Below are positions 35,709 to 44,675 of a stretch of 64,000 nt of DNA, in pieces. Position 1 is the first letter of the stretch. Each line of letters begins with the position of its first letter. The position numbers were made by a program, and so were the translations under genes. The DNA comes from Megasphaera sp. MJR8396C (GTDB lineage Bacteria > Bacillota > Negativicutes > Veillonellales > Megasphaeraceae), in NCBI RefSeq assembly GCF_001546855.1, contig NZ_KQ958176.1:30194-94193 (forward strand), given 5' to 3'. The notes under the pieces are model-generated. The model ran no database searches and had not been told where the DNA came from. It worked only from the letters and a program-made list of their open reading frames with translations.

Positions 35709-36329
35709 ATGGATTATAATCAATTCCAATCGATGCCCCTCGACGAGCTCCTGACCGTGACGGCGTCTAAGGAGCCCATTCCCGGCGGCGGCGGCATCGC
35801 TGCCATGACGGCTGCATCGGCAGCAGCCTTAGTCGAAATGGTGGCCAACCTGACCATCGGCAAAAAAGGGTATGAAGAAATCGAAAAGCTCATGATCTCC
35901 ATTCGCGACAAGGCGCAAAGCCTTCGTCAGCGCTATCTCGACGGCATCGCCGAAGACGCGGCGGCCTTCGACAACGTCATCCGTTCCGTCCGCCTGCCCA
36001 AGGACACGCCCGATCGAACGGCCATCGTACAGCAGGCCTTTAAGGATGCGGCGACGTCGCCCTTTGAACTGGGGAAGGACATCTTTGCCCTTCTGCAGCT
36101 GGCCGAACAAGCCGTCCGCTACGGCAACGCCTGGGTCATCACCGACGGAGCCATCGCTGCCATGAACGCCCGGGCCGCCATGCGCTCGGCCTTCTACAGC
36201 GTCCGCATCAACCTGCGGTCCATTACCGACGAGGCCTTCGTGGCCCGGATGATCGCCCAGATTCGCGAAATCGAAGAAAAAGCCGTCATCGTCGAACAGA
36301 ATGTAGAATACGAATATCGTCAGCGGTAA
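35709..36329 (+). CDS. fchA: cyclodeaminase / methenyl-THF cyclohydrolase family protein
   Basis: A 206-residue all-helical protein of the FTCD C-terminal-domain/FchA family, with PIPGGGGIAAMTAASAAALVEMVANLTIGKK typical at residues 20-50 (quoted in part: PGGGGIAAMTAAS). Members convert methenyl-THF to formyl-THF or deaminate formimino-THF. The position one base after fhs, in the same ZTP-controlled transcript, favours interconversion of C1-folates. No hut genes are present, which argues against histidine breakdown. Confidence 0.85.
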   Translation: MDYNQFQSMPLDELLTVTASKEPIPGGGGIAAMTAASAAALVEMVANLTIGKKGYEEIEKLMISIRDKAQSLRQRYLDGIAEDAAAFDNVIRSVRLPKDTPDRTAIVQQAFKDAATSPFELGKDIFALLQLAEQAVRYGNAWVITDGAIAAMNARAAMRSAFYSVRINLRSITDEAFVARMIAQIREIEEKAVIVEQNVEYEYRQR

Positions 36330-36345
36330 TCAAAATAGAATAACC

Positions 36346-36390
36346 AGAGAGAGACTGTCGTACCCCCTGTGCGGCAGCCTCTCTTGTTAT
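36346..36390 (+). terminator. hairpin after fchA
   Basis: AGAGAG-CTG-CG on the left pairs with CG-CAG-CTCTCT on the right with two mismatches; the following TTGTTATAT is only weakly T-rich and is also the next promoter's -35. Confidence 0.5.
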
Positions 36391-36412
36391 ATAGGGCAAG
36401 ATACCGTATAAT
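36384..36412 (+). promoter_or_regulatory. promoter of the M50 protease gene
   Basis: TTGTTA (36384-36389), 17-base spacer, TATAAT (36407-36412), 31 bases before the start codon. Confidence 0.65.
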
Positions 36413-36442
36413 ATAAAGTATACGAAAGGAGAATAGAATACA

Positions 36443-37069
36443 ATGTTTGACTTCAATATACTCGCGATTATCGCCGGCATTCCCGGCCTGCTCATTGCCC
36501 TGGTCATTCACGAATATGCCCACGCCCAAGTTGCAGACTGGATGGGCGATGATACGCCGCGGATGATGGGGCGCCTGACCTTAAATCCCGTAGCCCATAT
36601 CGATCCTGTCGGCCTGATCATGCTCCTCGTCGCCCGCTTCGGCTGGGCCAAGCCGGTCATGATCAATCCCGGCAACTTCCGCAACTGGCGAAAAGGGGAG
36701 GTCTGCGTCGCCTTAGCCGGTCCCGTATCCAATTTGATCACGGCTTTTGTGGCCCTCGTCGTCCAACTGGTATTTGCCAAACTCCAGCTCTTTTCGTCGA
36801 CGGCCCTGCCCATGGTGCTGCAGCTCATCGTCTTGTACAACGTCAACTTCGCCATCTTCAACATGCTGCCCCTGCCGCCCCTCGACGGCTCGCGGGTCCT
36901 GATGTGCTTCTTGCCGACGGAATGGACGTATAAGCTGGCCAGCATCGAACGCTACAGCTTTTTGATCCTCATCGCCTTGATGATGACGCCGTTTTTCACC
37001 TATATTTTAATTCCCTTGCAGCGCCTGGTCTTTACGCTATTCTCGCTGCTCTTGGCTCCCTTTTGGTAA
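36443..37069 (+). CDS. site-2-protease-like membrane metalloprotease (M50B)
   Basis: A 208-residue membrane protein with about five helices. The zinc-binding HEYAHAQVAD (HExxH) is at residues 27-36 in the first conserved helix, and the second motif NMLPLPPLDGSRV is near 143. This is the short S2P/YwhC-like form without PDZ domain. S2P enzymes cut transmembrane segments of regulators. AAAGGAGA precedes the ATG. A secreted protein gene follows after 12 bases. Confidence 0.9.
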   Translation: MFDFNILAIIAGIPGLLIALVIHEYAHAQVADWMGDDTPRMMGRLTLNPVAHIDPVGLIMLLVARFGWAKPVMINPGNFRNWRKGEVCVALAGPVSNLITAFVALVVQLVFAKLQLFSSTALPMVLQLIVLYNVNFAIFNMLPLPPLDGSRVLMCFLPTEWTYKLASIERYSFLILIALMMTPFFTYILIPLQRLVFTLFSLLLAPFW

Positions 37070-37081
37070 GGAGGGGTTACT

Positions 37082-37627
37082 ATGATGTATAAGAAAATGA
37101 TCGCTGCCGGTTTATTGTGGACGGCCCTGACGGCCTCGGCCGGCGCCTTTGACTATAACCAGTCTGTCGATGAAATCGCGGCCAATCCTTTGACGGCCTA
37201 TCAGACCGTGTATCTCGGCATGCCGAGAGCCGACTTTGACGGCAACTTCTCGGTCTTGTCGGACTGGACCTTCTACGGCAGCACCGTGTCCTTTACGGAA
37301 AAGGCCGAACGGACGTCTGTCGAAAAAGGGATTTCCGTCACCGAAGGCATTGAAATCTTTTCCGCCGATACGTCGGCCAAGGGAAAGGTCTTAGCCTTTG
37401 ACAACTACTTCAAGACCAAGGACAAGGCGACGGCCAAGTCGATTTACAGCCGCCTGGTGGCGACGATTTATTCCAATATGGAAAACTTCCCGGTCAAACA
37501 GAGCGACAAAGAAGTCGAATGGAAACAGGACGACGTCTCGATCACCGTCGCCTTTGACGGCCAGAAGGACCGTAACGGCGACTACATCGTCTACATCCGC
37601 CGCTACAACAATAAAATCCTGAAATAA
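37082..37627 (+). CDS. secreted/periplasmic protein of unknown function
   Basis: A 181-residue protein with a clear signal peptide (MMYKKMIAAGLLWTALTASAGA, cleavage near 22). The mature part is mostly beta-rich with VYLGMPRADFDGNFSVLSDW near 43 and a charged C-terminal VSITVAFDGQKDRNGDYIVYI. No cysteines are found after the signal, so it is not a lipoprotein. No family is recognised. It lies 12 bases after the M50 protease and before HtpX, so an envelope-quality role is possible but unproven. Confidence 0.7.
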   Translation: MMYKKMIAAGLLWTALTASAGAFDYNQSVDEIAANPLTAYQTVYLGMPRADFDGNFSVLSDWTFYGSTVSFTEKAERTSVEKGISVTEGIEIFSADTSAKGKVLAFDNYFKTKDKATAKSIYSRLVATIYSNMENFPVKQSDKEVEWKQDDVSITVAFDGQKDRNGDYIVYIRRYNNKILK

Positions 37628-37635
37628 GCCCTTTG

Positions 37636-37664
37636 TTGACAATGAACCTGAGAACGTATATAAT
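37636..37664 (+). promoter_or_regulatory. htpX promoter
   Basis: Perfect TTGACA (37636-37641), 17-base spacer, perfect TATAAT (37659-37664). Confidence 0.85.
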
Positions 37665-37722
37665 AAGGTCATGATATATTTAACCTTTTGACCTTTAGAT
37701 TTTTTTGAAGAGGGTGAGCTTT

Positions 37723-38580
37723 ATGAACAGTGTGAAAACGGTATTCCTCATGACGGCCCTGGCCTGTATCCTCATGGCCCTGGGCGGCATCTTCGGCGGC
37801 CGCAACGGCGTCATGATTATGTTTATTATCGCCATGGGTATGAATTTCTTTTCCTATTGGTTCAGCGATACCATGGTACTTAGGGCTTACAAGGCCCAAC
37901 AAGTCGGAGAGGACCACTATCTGTACCGCATCGTAGCCGATCTCGCGCAGCGGGCCGATCTGCCCATGCCCAAGGTCTACATCATCCCGACCGATGTGCC
38001 CAATGCCTTTGCGACCGGACGAAATCCGTCCCACGCAGCCGTGGCTGCGACGGAAGGCATCCTGCGCCTCCTCGATGAAGATGAAATCCGCGGCGTCCTG
38101 GCCCATGAAATGAGCCACGTCCTTCACCGCGACATCCTCATCAGCACCATCGTCGCCAGCTTTGCCAGCGCCATTGCCATGATCGCCAATATGGCCCAGT
38201 GGGCCGCTATCTTCGGCGGCGGCCGCGATAACGACGGCGAAGGCGGCAATCCCATCGCCCTCATCGCGACAGCGCTCTTAGCGCCTCTGGCGGCGTCGGT
38301 CATCCAAATGGGTATCTCGCGGACGCGGGAATACATGGCCGATGAAGAAGGAGGCCGCATGATTGACGATCCCATCGCCCTGGCCCGTGCCCTGGCGAAA
38401 ATCGACAACTACGCCCACTATCAGGTATTGCCCGGTGCTAGCAAGGCCACGGCCCACATGTGCATCATCAATCCCTTTGCCGGTGTCCGCGGCACGCTGA
38501 TGAACCTGTTCAGCACTCACCCGCCCACAGAAGACCGCATTGCCCGTCTTGAAGACTTAGACAGAAAATTACACGGATAA
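37723..38580 (+). CDS. htpX: membrane zinc metalloprotease HtpX (M48)
   Basis: An inner-membrane protease degrading misfolded membrane proteins. The 285 residues contain two N-terminal helices, the [21 protein letters not shown] block near 85-105, the zinc motif [10 protein letters not shown] near 132, another pair of helices, and the third-ligand region [10 protein letters not shown] near 204. Length matches HtpX. The ATG at 37723 follows AGAGGGTGAG. It has its own consensus promoter and terminator. Confidence 0.95.
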   Translation: MNSVKTVFLMTALACILMALGGIFGGRNGVMIMFIIAMGMNFFSYWFSDTMVLRAYKAQQVGEDHYLYRIVADLAQRADLPMPKVYIIPTDVPNAFATGRNPSHAAVAATEGILRLLDEDEIRGVLAHEMSHVLHRDILISTIVASFASAIAMIANMAQWAAIFGGGRDNDGEGGNPIALIATALLAPLAASVIQMGISRTREYMADEEGGRMIDDPIALARALAKIDNYAHYQVLPGASKATAHMCIINPFAGVRGTLMNLFSTHPPTEDRIARLEDLDRKLHG

Positions 38581-38589
38581 GCTTACACA

Positions 38590-38627
38590 GCCGCTCCTCG
38601 GAAATTCTTTCCGGCGAGCGGCTTTTT
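38590..38627 (+). terminator. htpX terminator
   Basis: GCCGCTC (38590-38596) / GAGCGGC (38616-38622) with inner CGG/CCG, then five T. Confidence 0.87.
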
Positions 38628-38641
38628 CCGTTTTCCGGTGT

Positions 38642-38669
38642 TTGCATTTTTTTGCAGAAACGATATAAT
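38642..38669 (+). promoter_or_regulatory. promoter of the cob operon
   Basis: TTGCAT (38642-38647), 16-base spacer, TATAAT (38664-38669). No cobalamin riboswitch lies between it and cobQ: the leader is only about 45 bases. Confidence 0.7.
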
Positions 38670-38717
38670 TAAACCATTGCAGCCATACCGTTTTTTTAGG
38701 ACAGGAGGGGATAAGGG

Positions 38718-40247
38718 GTGGCACAATATATCATGCTGCAGGGGACGAGTTCTCATGTCGGCAAGAGCATCCTTACGACGGCATTATGCCGTATTTTTTT
38801 ACAAGACGGGCAGCGCGTCGTGCCCTTTAAGGCCCAGAATATGGCCCTCAATTCTTATGTGACCGCCGATGGCCTGGAAATGGGCCGGGCTCAGGTCGCC
38901 CAGGCCGAAGCCGCGGGCTTACTTCCCATGGTCGACATGAATCCCGTCCTCTTGAAGCCGACGGGCAACGCCTGCTCCCAGGTCATCTTAAACGGCCGTC
39001 CCGTAGGCAACATGTCGGCCCGGGAATACCATAAGGGTTACGCCATCAAGGCCTTTGACGCCGTAAAAGAAGCCCTTTCGCGCCTCGATAAGGCCTATGA
39101 CACGCTGGTCATCGAAGGGGCCGGAAGTCCTGCTGAAATCAACCTCAAAGACCATGACATCGTCAATATGCGCGTCGCCAAACACCTGGGCGCTCCGGTC
39201 CTCCTCGTGGCCGACATCGACCGCGGCGGATCCTTAGCGGCCTTGGTCGGGACCTTGGAACTTCTCGACGAAGAAGAGCGGGCTCACGTAAAGGGCCTGA
39301 TCATCAATAAATTCCGCGGCGACGTATCCCTCTTTACGCCGGCCATCGACTTTTTGGAAGAAAAGACGGGAAAGCCCGTCTTAGGCGTCATCCCTTATAT
39401 CGGCGACCTCGGCATCGACGACGAAGATTCCGTCTCCCTCGAAGAGAAGGGGACGGGACCCTCTTCCGATAAGGTCAACATCGCCGTCGTTCAGGTCCCC
39501 AAGATTTCCAATTTCACCGACTTTGACAGCCTGTCGCGAGAAAAGGATGCGGTCCTCTATTACGCCCGCCGGCCGGAAGAACTAGACGGCGCCGACGCCG
39601 TCATCCTGCCGGGAAGTAAGAATACGACAGAAGATTTATTATTCCTCAAAGAACAAGGCTGGGACAAGGCACTTGCGGCCTTTATGAAAAAGGGGAAACC
39701 GGTCATCGGCATCTGCGGCGGCTACCAGATGATGGGCGATGCCGTCGTCGATCCCGACGGCAGTGAATCGGACTTAGGATCCGTCGAAGGCCTGCACATC
39801 CTTCAGGGTACGACGACCTTTAATCGCGAGAAGCTGACCTTTCAGGTAACGGCCGAATGCCAAGACCTGCCCTTTGTTGGCGGTTCTATCGATGCCCGAA
39901 ACTTGACGGGCTATGAGATCCACATGGGCCGGACGGACGCTACGGGAAACGACCTTCATCCCTTCGTCGTCACCCGCCGCTCCGAGAAACCCTGTGAGGT
40001 CACGGTCGGGGCTGCCCGCCGGGATGGCCTGGCCTGGGGTACCTACATTCACGGCATCTTTGATAACGACGACTTCCGCCGTCAATTTATAAACGGTCTG
40101 CGCCGCCAAAAGGGTTGGCAGGCCCTGCCCGTAAGCCTCCATTACCGGGAGGAAAAAGAAGAGAAATATGATAGACTGGCTGCCGTCGTGAGAGAAGCCC
40201 TCGACATGCCGACACTTACGCGCATTATAGAGGAGGGGATACGATGA
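38718..40247 (+). CDS. cobQ: cobyric acid synthase
   Basis: Amidates four side chains of adenosylcobyrinic a,c-diamide using glutamine and ATP. The 509-residue protein has the N-terminal dethiobiotin-synthetase-like ATPase domain (MLQGTSSHVGKSILTTALC at 6-24) and a C-terminal class I glutaminase with the nucleophile Cys in IGICGGYQMMGD near 335 and HGIFDND near 437. The start is GTG. It is the first gene of a four-gene cobalamin operon and overlaps cbiB by 4 bases. Confidence 0.95.
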   Translation: MAQYIMLQGTSSHVGKSILTTALCRIFLQDGQRVVPFKAQNMALNSYVTADGLEMGRAQVAQAEAAGLLPMVDMNPVLLKPTGNACSQVILNGRPVGNMSAREYHKGYAIKAFDAVKEALSRLDKAYDTLVIEGAGSPAEINLKDHDIVNMRVAKHLGAPVLLVADIDRGGSLAALVGTLELLDEEERAHVKGLIINKFRGDVSLFTPAIDFLEEKTGKPVLGVIPYIGDLGIDDEDSVSLEEKGTGPSSDKVNIAVVQVPKISNFTDFDSLSREKDAVLYYARRPEELDGADAVILPGSKNTTEDLLFLKEQGWDKALAAFMKKGKPVIGICGGYQMMGDAVVDPDGSESDLGSVEGLHILQGTTTFNREKLTFQVTAECQDLPFVGGSIDARNLTGYEIHMGRTDATGNDLHPFVVTRRSEKPCEVTVGAARRDGLAWGTYIHGIFDNDDFRRQFINGLRRQKGWQALPVSLHYREEKEEKYDRLAAVVREALDMPTLTRIIEEGIR

Positions 40248-41203
40248 TTACGGTCATCACAGCCTTTATTATCGATTTTATTATCGGCGATCCACGGACG
40301 ACGCTTCATCCCGTCGCCCGGATGGGGGCCTTTATCAGTATGCTTGAGAGACTTTTTTATAATGAAAAATCGTCGAAGTGGGAGCATTTCATCTTAGGCG
40401 GCCTGTTGGTATTCATCACCCTGTTATTTTTCTATAATCTGACCCTGGCCATCGTCCTGATCCTGGAATTTCTGCCTCACGAAGGGGCCAATTACGTCAT
40501 CCAGGGCCTGATCCTGTCCTTTATGATCTGCCCTCACAGCCTGGCCAAGGCCGGCCGCGATATCTATAACTATCTCCTGCGCCACCACCTGCGCATGGCC
40601 CGCATCAAAGTCGGCCAGATCGTCGGCCGGGATACGAAGCACCTCGACAGTCCGGAAGTGACGAGAGCGACGGTGGAAACGATCGCTGAAAATACCGTCG
40701 ATGGCATCATTTCGCCCTTATTTTTCTTCGCCCTCGGCGGATTGCCCCTGGCCGTCGTCTATCGGGCAGCCAACACCCTCGATTCCATGATCGGTTATAA
40801 GAACGACCGCTACCTCTATTTTGGCCGCGTCGCCGCCCGCGTCGACGACGTCTTAAACTACATCCCGGCAAGACTGACAGGCCTCTTATTGATCGCCGTC
40901 GCGGCCATCCTCGGTTACGACGCCAAACAGGCTTGGGCCATCATGCGCCGCGATGCGAAAAAGCACCCCAGCCCCAACGGCGGCTACGCCGAAGCGACGG
41001 TAGCCGGGGCCCTGGGCATCCGCCTCGGCGGTCACAACCGCTATTTTGGCAAGGACACCTTTCGGGAATACATGGGCGATGCCGGCCGCGAATTGGAACC
41101 GATCCATATCAAGCAGACCATTCGCCTGATGTACGGGTCGTCCCTTTTGGCAGGGGCCCTGACGGCCCTCTTGTCCTGGGCACGGTACGGCCTATGGAGC
41201 TGA
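40244..41203 (+). CDS. cbiB: adenosylcobinamide-phosphate synthase
   Basis: A membrane enzyme that attaches aminopropanol phosphate to cobyric acid, giving cobinamide phosphate. The 319-residue protein has several helices and the family blocks FIIGDPRTTLHPVARMG (12-28), TVETIAENTVDGIISPLFFFALGG near 145 and RAANTLDSMIGYKNDRYLYFG near 175. The ATGA overlap with cobQ and a 10-base overlap with the next gene point to translational coupling. Confidence 0.95.
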   Translation: MITVITAFIIDFIIGDPRTTLHPVARMGAFISMLERLFYNEKSSKWEHFILGGLLVFITLLFFYNLTLAIVLILEFLPHEGANYVIQGLILSFMICPHSLAKAGRDIYNYLLRHHLRMARIKVGQIVGRDTKHLDSPEVTRATVETIAENTVDGIISPLFFFALGGLPLAVVYRAANTLDSMIGYKNDRYLYFGRVAARVDDVLNYIPARLTGLLLIAVAAILGYDAKQAWAIMRRDAKKHPSPNGGYAEATVAGALGIRLGGHNRYFGKDTFREYMGDAGRELEPIHIKQTIRLMYGSSLLAGALTALLSWARYGLWS

Positions 41204-42051
41204 TCGTCCGCGTTCCCGGTTCCTGCGGTGAAATCATGCAGGGGTCTTGGCAGGGCGAGCCCTTTTTAGTGACCTGCCCCATCGACCGCTACAGTACGGT
41301 CACGATCCGGCCGGGGACGGGACAGCTCCTGGGCGGCGGGACGAAGGCCGAAACGGCTTTTGCCCTGGCCAAGACGTACTGTAGGGCAGCGAATCTAGCC
41401 TACGACTTCATCCTGACCTCAGCTCTTCCGCAAGGGAAGGGCATGGCCTCGAGTTCTGCCGATGTCTGCGCCGTCTTGGCGGCTGTGGGCCTCGTCTCGG
41501 GACGCCAGTTAAGTGAACAAGAGATTGGCCGCCTGGCCGCTTCTATCGAGCCGACCGACGGCATTTTTTGTCGGGGTTTGGCCGTCATCAACCCCGATAC
41601 GGGCATCATCAAGACCGTCCTCGGGCCGGTTCCAAAGCTCTCCATCGCCGTCTTTGATGCCGGCGGCACGGTGGATACCGTCGCCTTCCATGAAAGGGGG
41701 CGGCGAGGGCTGTCCGATTCCAAGGCCATCGAAGCCGGCATGGCCCTCCTACAACAGCCTTTGACGCCGGAAAGGGTCGGCAAGGCGGCGACGTGCAGTG
41801 CCCTGGCCAACCAGGTCCTCCTCGAAAAGCCCAATTTTCCGGCCTTCGTCAAGGCGGCCTTTGAAAAGCCCGGCGTCGTCGGCGTCAATACGGCTCACAG
41901 CGGGACCGTTGCCGGCGTCTTTTTTACCGAAGGGGAAGGCCTTGATGTCGAAGAAGGCCTCGTCCGCCCTTTGGCCGCCGCCTTTCCCGGCTGGACTTAC
42001 GTCGATACGGTCCATCTTCAAGAGGGCGGCATCTTTATGGAAAGGAGGTGA
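41194..42051 (+). CDS. pduX: L-threonine kinase (GHMP family)
   Basis: Makes L-threonine phosphate, the precursor of the aminopropanol linker of cobalamin. The 285 residues begin MELIVRVPGSCGEIMQG, diagnostic for PduX, and contain the GHMP ATP-binding motif LPQGKGMASSSADV near 81-94 and GVVGVNTAHSGTVAGVF near 228. The ATG at 41194 lies within the end of cbiB. In the same frame, the reading frame is open far upstream inside cbiB, but only this start gives the family N-terminus. Its product is the substrate of the next gene. Confidence 0.93.
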   Translation: MELIVRVPGSCGEIMQGSWQGEPFLVTCPIDRYSTVTIRPGTGQLLGGGTKAETAFALAKTYCRAANLAYDFILTSALPQGKGMASSSADVCAVLAAVGLVSGRQLSEQEIGRLAASIEPTDGIFCRGLAVINPDTGIIKTVLGPVPKLSIAVFDAGGTVDTVAFHERGRRGLSDSKAIEAGMALLQQPLTPERVGKAATCSALANQVLLEKPNFPAFVKAAFEKPGVVGVNTAHSGTVAGVFFTEGEGLDVEEGLVRPLAAAFPGWTYVDTVHLQEGGIFMERR

Positions 42052-42057
42052 TATGTT

Positions 42058-43161
42058 GTGATCAAACGATTTGAACATGGCGGCAACATTTATGAGGCCC
42101 CGCCGCCGGGGAAGGTCTGGCTCGATTTCAGTGCCAACATCAATCCCCTGGGGCTTTCGCCGGCCGTCAAAGAAGCCATGACGGCTCACATCGGCGACGT
42201 CGTCCACTATCCCGACCCCAAGGGGACGGCCCTTCGGGAAGCCCTTGGAAAAGCTTACGGCGTCAATCCCGATGCGCTCATCCTGGGAAATGGGGCAGCT
42301 GAACTCTTTTATCTCTATATGCATACCTTTCGCCCCCGTCGGGTACTCATTCCCGTTCCGTCTTTTAGTGAGTACGAACGGGCGGCCCGGGCCGGCGGGG
42401 CTGCCGTCGACTACTGCCATCTGCAGGCGAAAGAAAACTTTGCCTATCCCTGGGACACCTTGAGGCGGGCCTGCGGCCGTGTCGACTGCATCGTCATCGG
42501 CAACCCCAATAACCCGACAGGGACCCTGGCCTTAGCCGATGAACTGGAAGCCTTGGCAGCCCTTGCGGCACGGAAGGGGACGGACATCATCGTCGACGAG
42601 TCTTTTCTCGATTTTCTCCCATCGGAAGAGGCTTATTCCGTCCGTCGTCTGGCACAGAACATGGATTCCCTGTTCGTCATCCGGTCCCTGACCAAATTTT
42701 ATGCCCTGCCGGGCCTGCGCCTTGGCTTTGGCGTGACGACGCCCTTTCGGCGGGGCCTCATGGAAGGCCATAAAGACGTCTGGAACGTCAACGTCCTGGC
42801 CCAGTATGCCGGCGTCGCCGCCTTGGGCGATGGGGAATACCAGGATGCGTCGCGCCGCCTCGTCGCCGCTGAAGGCATCCATCTGTATGAAGCCCTGCAA
42901 AACATGGCTGGCCTTGAAGTATTCCGGCCCTGCGTCAATTTCCTCCTATGGCGCCTGGTCGAGGAACACCTGGCCGAACCCTTGATCGCCGCCCTTCGGG
43001 GCGAGGGAATTTTGGTTCGCTCCTGTGCCAATTATGTCGGTTTATCGCCGTCATATATAAGGACAGCCGTCCGTTCTCCTTTGGACAACAAATCGTTTAT
43101 ACAGATTTTACAAGAAAAACTAACGAATTTACGGAAACTACAAAAAAATATTAAACGGTAG
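42058..43161 (+). CDS. cobD: threonine-phosphate decarboxylase
   Basis: A PLP enzyme converting L-threonine phosphate to (R)-1-amino-2-propanol phosphate for CbiB. The 367 residues show FSANINPLG near 24, the GNGAAELFYLYM cofactor region near 78, NPNNPTGTL near 148, and the PLP lysine in SLTKFYALPGLRLGFG near 210. The start is GTG at 42058 within AGGAGGTGAT...GTG; an ATG at 42052 runs into a stop at once. It closes the operon. Confidence 0.94.
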   Translation: MIKRFEHGGNIYEAPPPGKVWLDFSANINPLGLSPAVKEAMTAHIGDVVHYPDPKGTALREALGKAYGVNPDALILGNGAAELFYLYMHTFRPRRVLIPVPSFSEYERAARAGGAAVDYCHLQAKENFAYPWDTLRRACGRVDCIVIGNPNNPTGTLALADELEALAALAARKGTDIIVDESFLDFLPSEEAYSVRRLAQNMDSLFVIRSLTKFYALPGLRLGFGVTTPFRRGLMEGHKDVWNVNVLAQYAGVAALGDGEYQDASRRLVAAEGIHLYEALQNMAGLEVFRPCVNFLLWRLVEEHLAEPLIAALRGEGILVRSCANYVGLSPSYIRTAVRSPLDNKSFIQILQEKLTNLRKLQKNIKR

Positions 43162-43239
43162 ACATTTGTCTATTAGAATTAGATTAAAGTTGATGAGTTT
43201 TTGTGATTTTTTCCTTTTTTTATGATAGAATAAATTCAA

Positions 43240-43261
43240 GATTAAATTATTTAATTTAATC
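43240..43261. promoter_or_regulatory. 22-base palindrome upstream of brnQ
   Basis: GATTAAATTA (43240-43249) / TAATTTAATC (43252-43261), a perfect 10-base inverted repeat with a 2-base centre. It lies 55 bases before the brnQ start in an AT-rich leader; a candidate operator for an amino-acid-responsive regulator. Confidence 0.5.
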
Positions 43262-43316
43262 GATTCAGCGTCCTTATTATTTATTGACACGATTAATTGT
43301 TAGGAGGAGTGTTATT

Positions 43317-44657
43317 ATGGGAGAAAATAAGGGAAACAGAACGGTAGCCATCGGGCTTATGCTGTTCGCGCTGTTTTTCGGTGCTGGGAACCTGATCTTC
43401 CCGGCAGCCATGGGTCAGGCCGCAGGCATCAACGTCTGGTGGGCTGTCCTGGGCTTCGTCGTCACCGGTGTCGGCTTGCCGCTCGCGGGTGTCCTGGCCA
43501 TGGGTTACTCGGGCTGTAAGAACCTGCAGGAACTGGCTGGCCGCGTTCATCCGGCATACGGCCTCTTCTTTACGGTCATCAGCTATCTGACCATTGGGCC
43601 GTTCTTCGCCATTCCTCGTACGGGCAGCGTTTCTTATGAAATCGCCGTTCGTCCGTTCTTACAGAGTGGCGGCAGCGAAGCCATCATGACCGGCTTCTTG
43701 GTTTTATTCTTCCTCATTTCTTTATGGTTATCCATTTCGCCGCAGAAATTAGTCGACCGCATCGGCAAAATCTTAACGCCGGCCCTGCTGCTCGCTATTT
43801 TACTGCTCATCGCAAAATCCTTCATCACGCCTCTGGGCTCGCCGCAGGAACCGATTGCCGCTTACGGCACGGCCAGCATCGCAGCGGTACAGGGGATCCT
43901 CGACGGTTACAATACGATGGACGCTATCGCTTCCTTAGTATTTGCCATCCTGGTTATTGAATTCGTCATGGAAGACGGGGCAACGACGCCGTCGGCCATT
44001 ACGAGAGAAGTTTTTAAAGCCGGTGCTATCGCCGTTGGCTGCTTAGGCTTCGTCTACATCTTCGTAGCGAAGATCGGCGCTGACAGCGTGGCTGCATTTG
44101 GGATTCAGGAAACCGGTGCTCCCGTTCTTTCGAAGAGTGCTATGATCCTCTTTGGTAACGCCGGGGCAGTTATCTTGGCCATCATCGTTCTTCTGGCCTG
44201 CTTATCCACAGCGATCGGCCTGATTACGTCTTGCGCATCGTACTTCAATGAACTGATTAAGATCGGCTATAAGAAATGGGTCGTTATCTTTACCCTCATT
44301 TCCTTCTTCGTCGCTATGTTCGGTTTGAAGACGATCATCACCGCCGCCATTCCGGTTCTGATGTTCATCTATCCGCTGGTCGTTGCCATCATCATCTTGG
44401 CCTTCCTGCACAATGCTTTTGGCGGACGCCAGTGCGTCTATGCATGGACCATCGGCCTGACCTTGATTCCGGCTATCGTTACGGGTCTTCAGACTGCTGA
44501 ATTCTCGCTTGGACATATTGATACTATCTTTGCTACTATGGTACCGCTCCACTCGTTGGGGATGGGCTGGGTATGCTTTACCATCGCCGGCTTCGTCATC
44601 GGCTTTATCTGGAAAAGCATTTTCTCCTCTTCGTCTAACGGTGTGACAGCGAAATAA
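43317..44657 (+). CDS. brnQ: branched-chain amino acid:cation symporter (LIVCS family)
   Basis: A 446-residue membrane protein with 12 likely helices. The LIVCS signature LFFGAGNLIFPAAMGQAAG lies at residues 19-37, with GPFFAIPRTGSVSYEIAVRPF near 85-105. It imports Leu, Ile and Val with Na+ or H+. The ATG at 43317 has TAGGAGGAG upstream; an earlier in-frame start lacks one. A divergent AT palindrome upstream suggests amino-acid control. It is followed 18 bases later by another amino-acid permease. Confidence 0.94.
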   Translation: MGENKGNRTVAIGLMLFALFFGAGNLIFPAAMGQAAGINVWWAVLGFVVTGVGLPLAGVLAMGYSGCKNLQELAGRVHPAYGLFFTVISYLTIGPFFAIPRTGSVSYEIAVRPFLQSGGSEAIMTGFLVLFFLISLWLSISPQKLVDRIGKILTPALLLAILLLIAKSFITPLGSPQEPIAAYGTASIAAVQGILDGYNTMDAIASLVFAILVIEFVMEDGATTPSAITREVFKAGAIAVGCLGFVYIFVAKIGADSVAAFGIQETGAPVLSKSAMILFGNAGAVILAIIVLLACLSTAIGLITSCASYFNELIKIGYKKWVVIFTLISFFVAMFGLKTIITAAIPVLMFIYPLVVAIIILAFLHNAFGGRQCVYAWTIGLTLIPAIVTGLQTAEFSLGHIDTIFATMVPLHSLGMGWVCFTIAGFVIGFIWKSIFSSSSNGVTAK

Positions 44658-44675
44658 CAGACAGGGGATGAGCTT

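Noticed and set aside
43283..43288. TTGACA-like box just before brnQ
   Set aside because: Only about 30 bases from the start codon and overlapping the ribosome-site spacing; there is no room for a -10 and leader.
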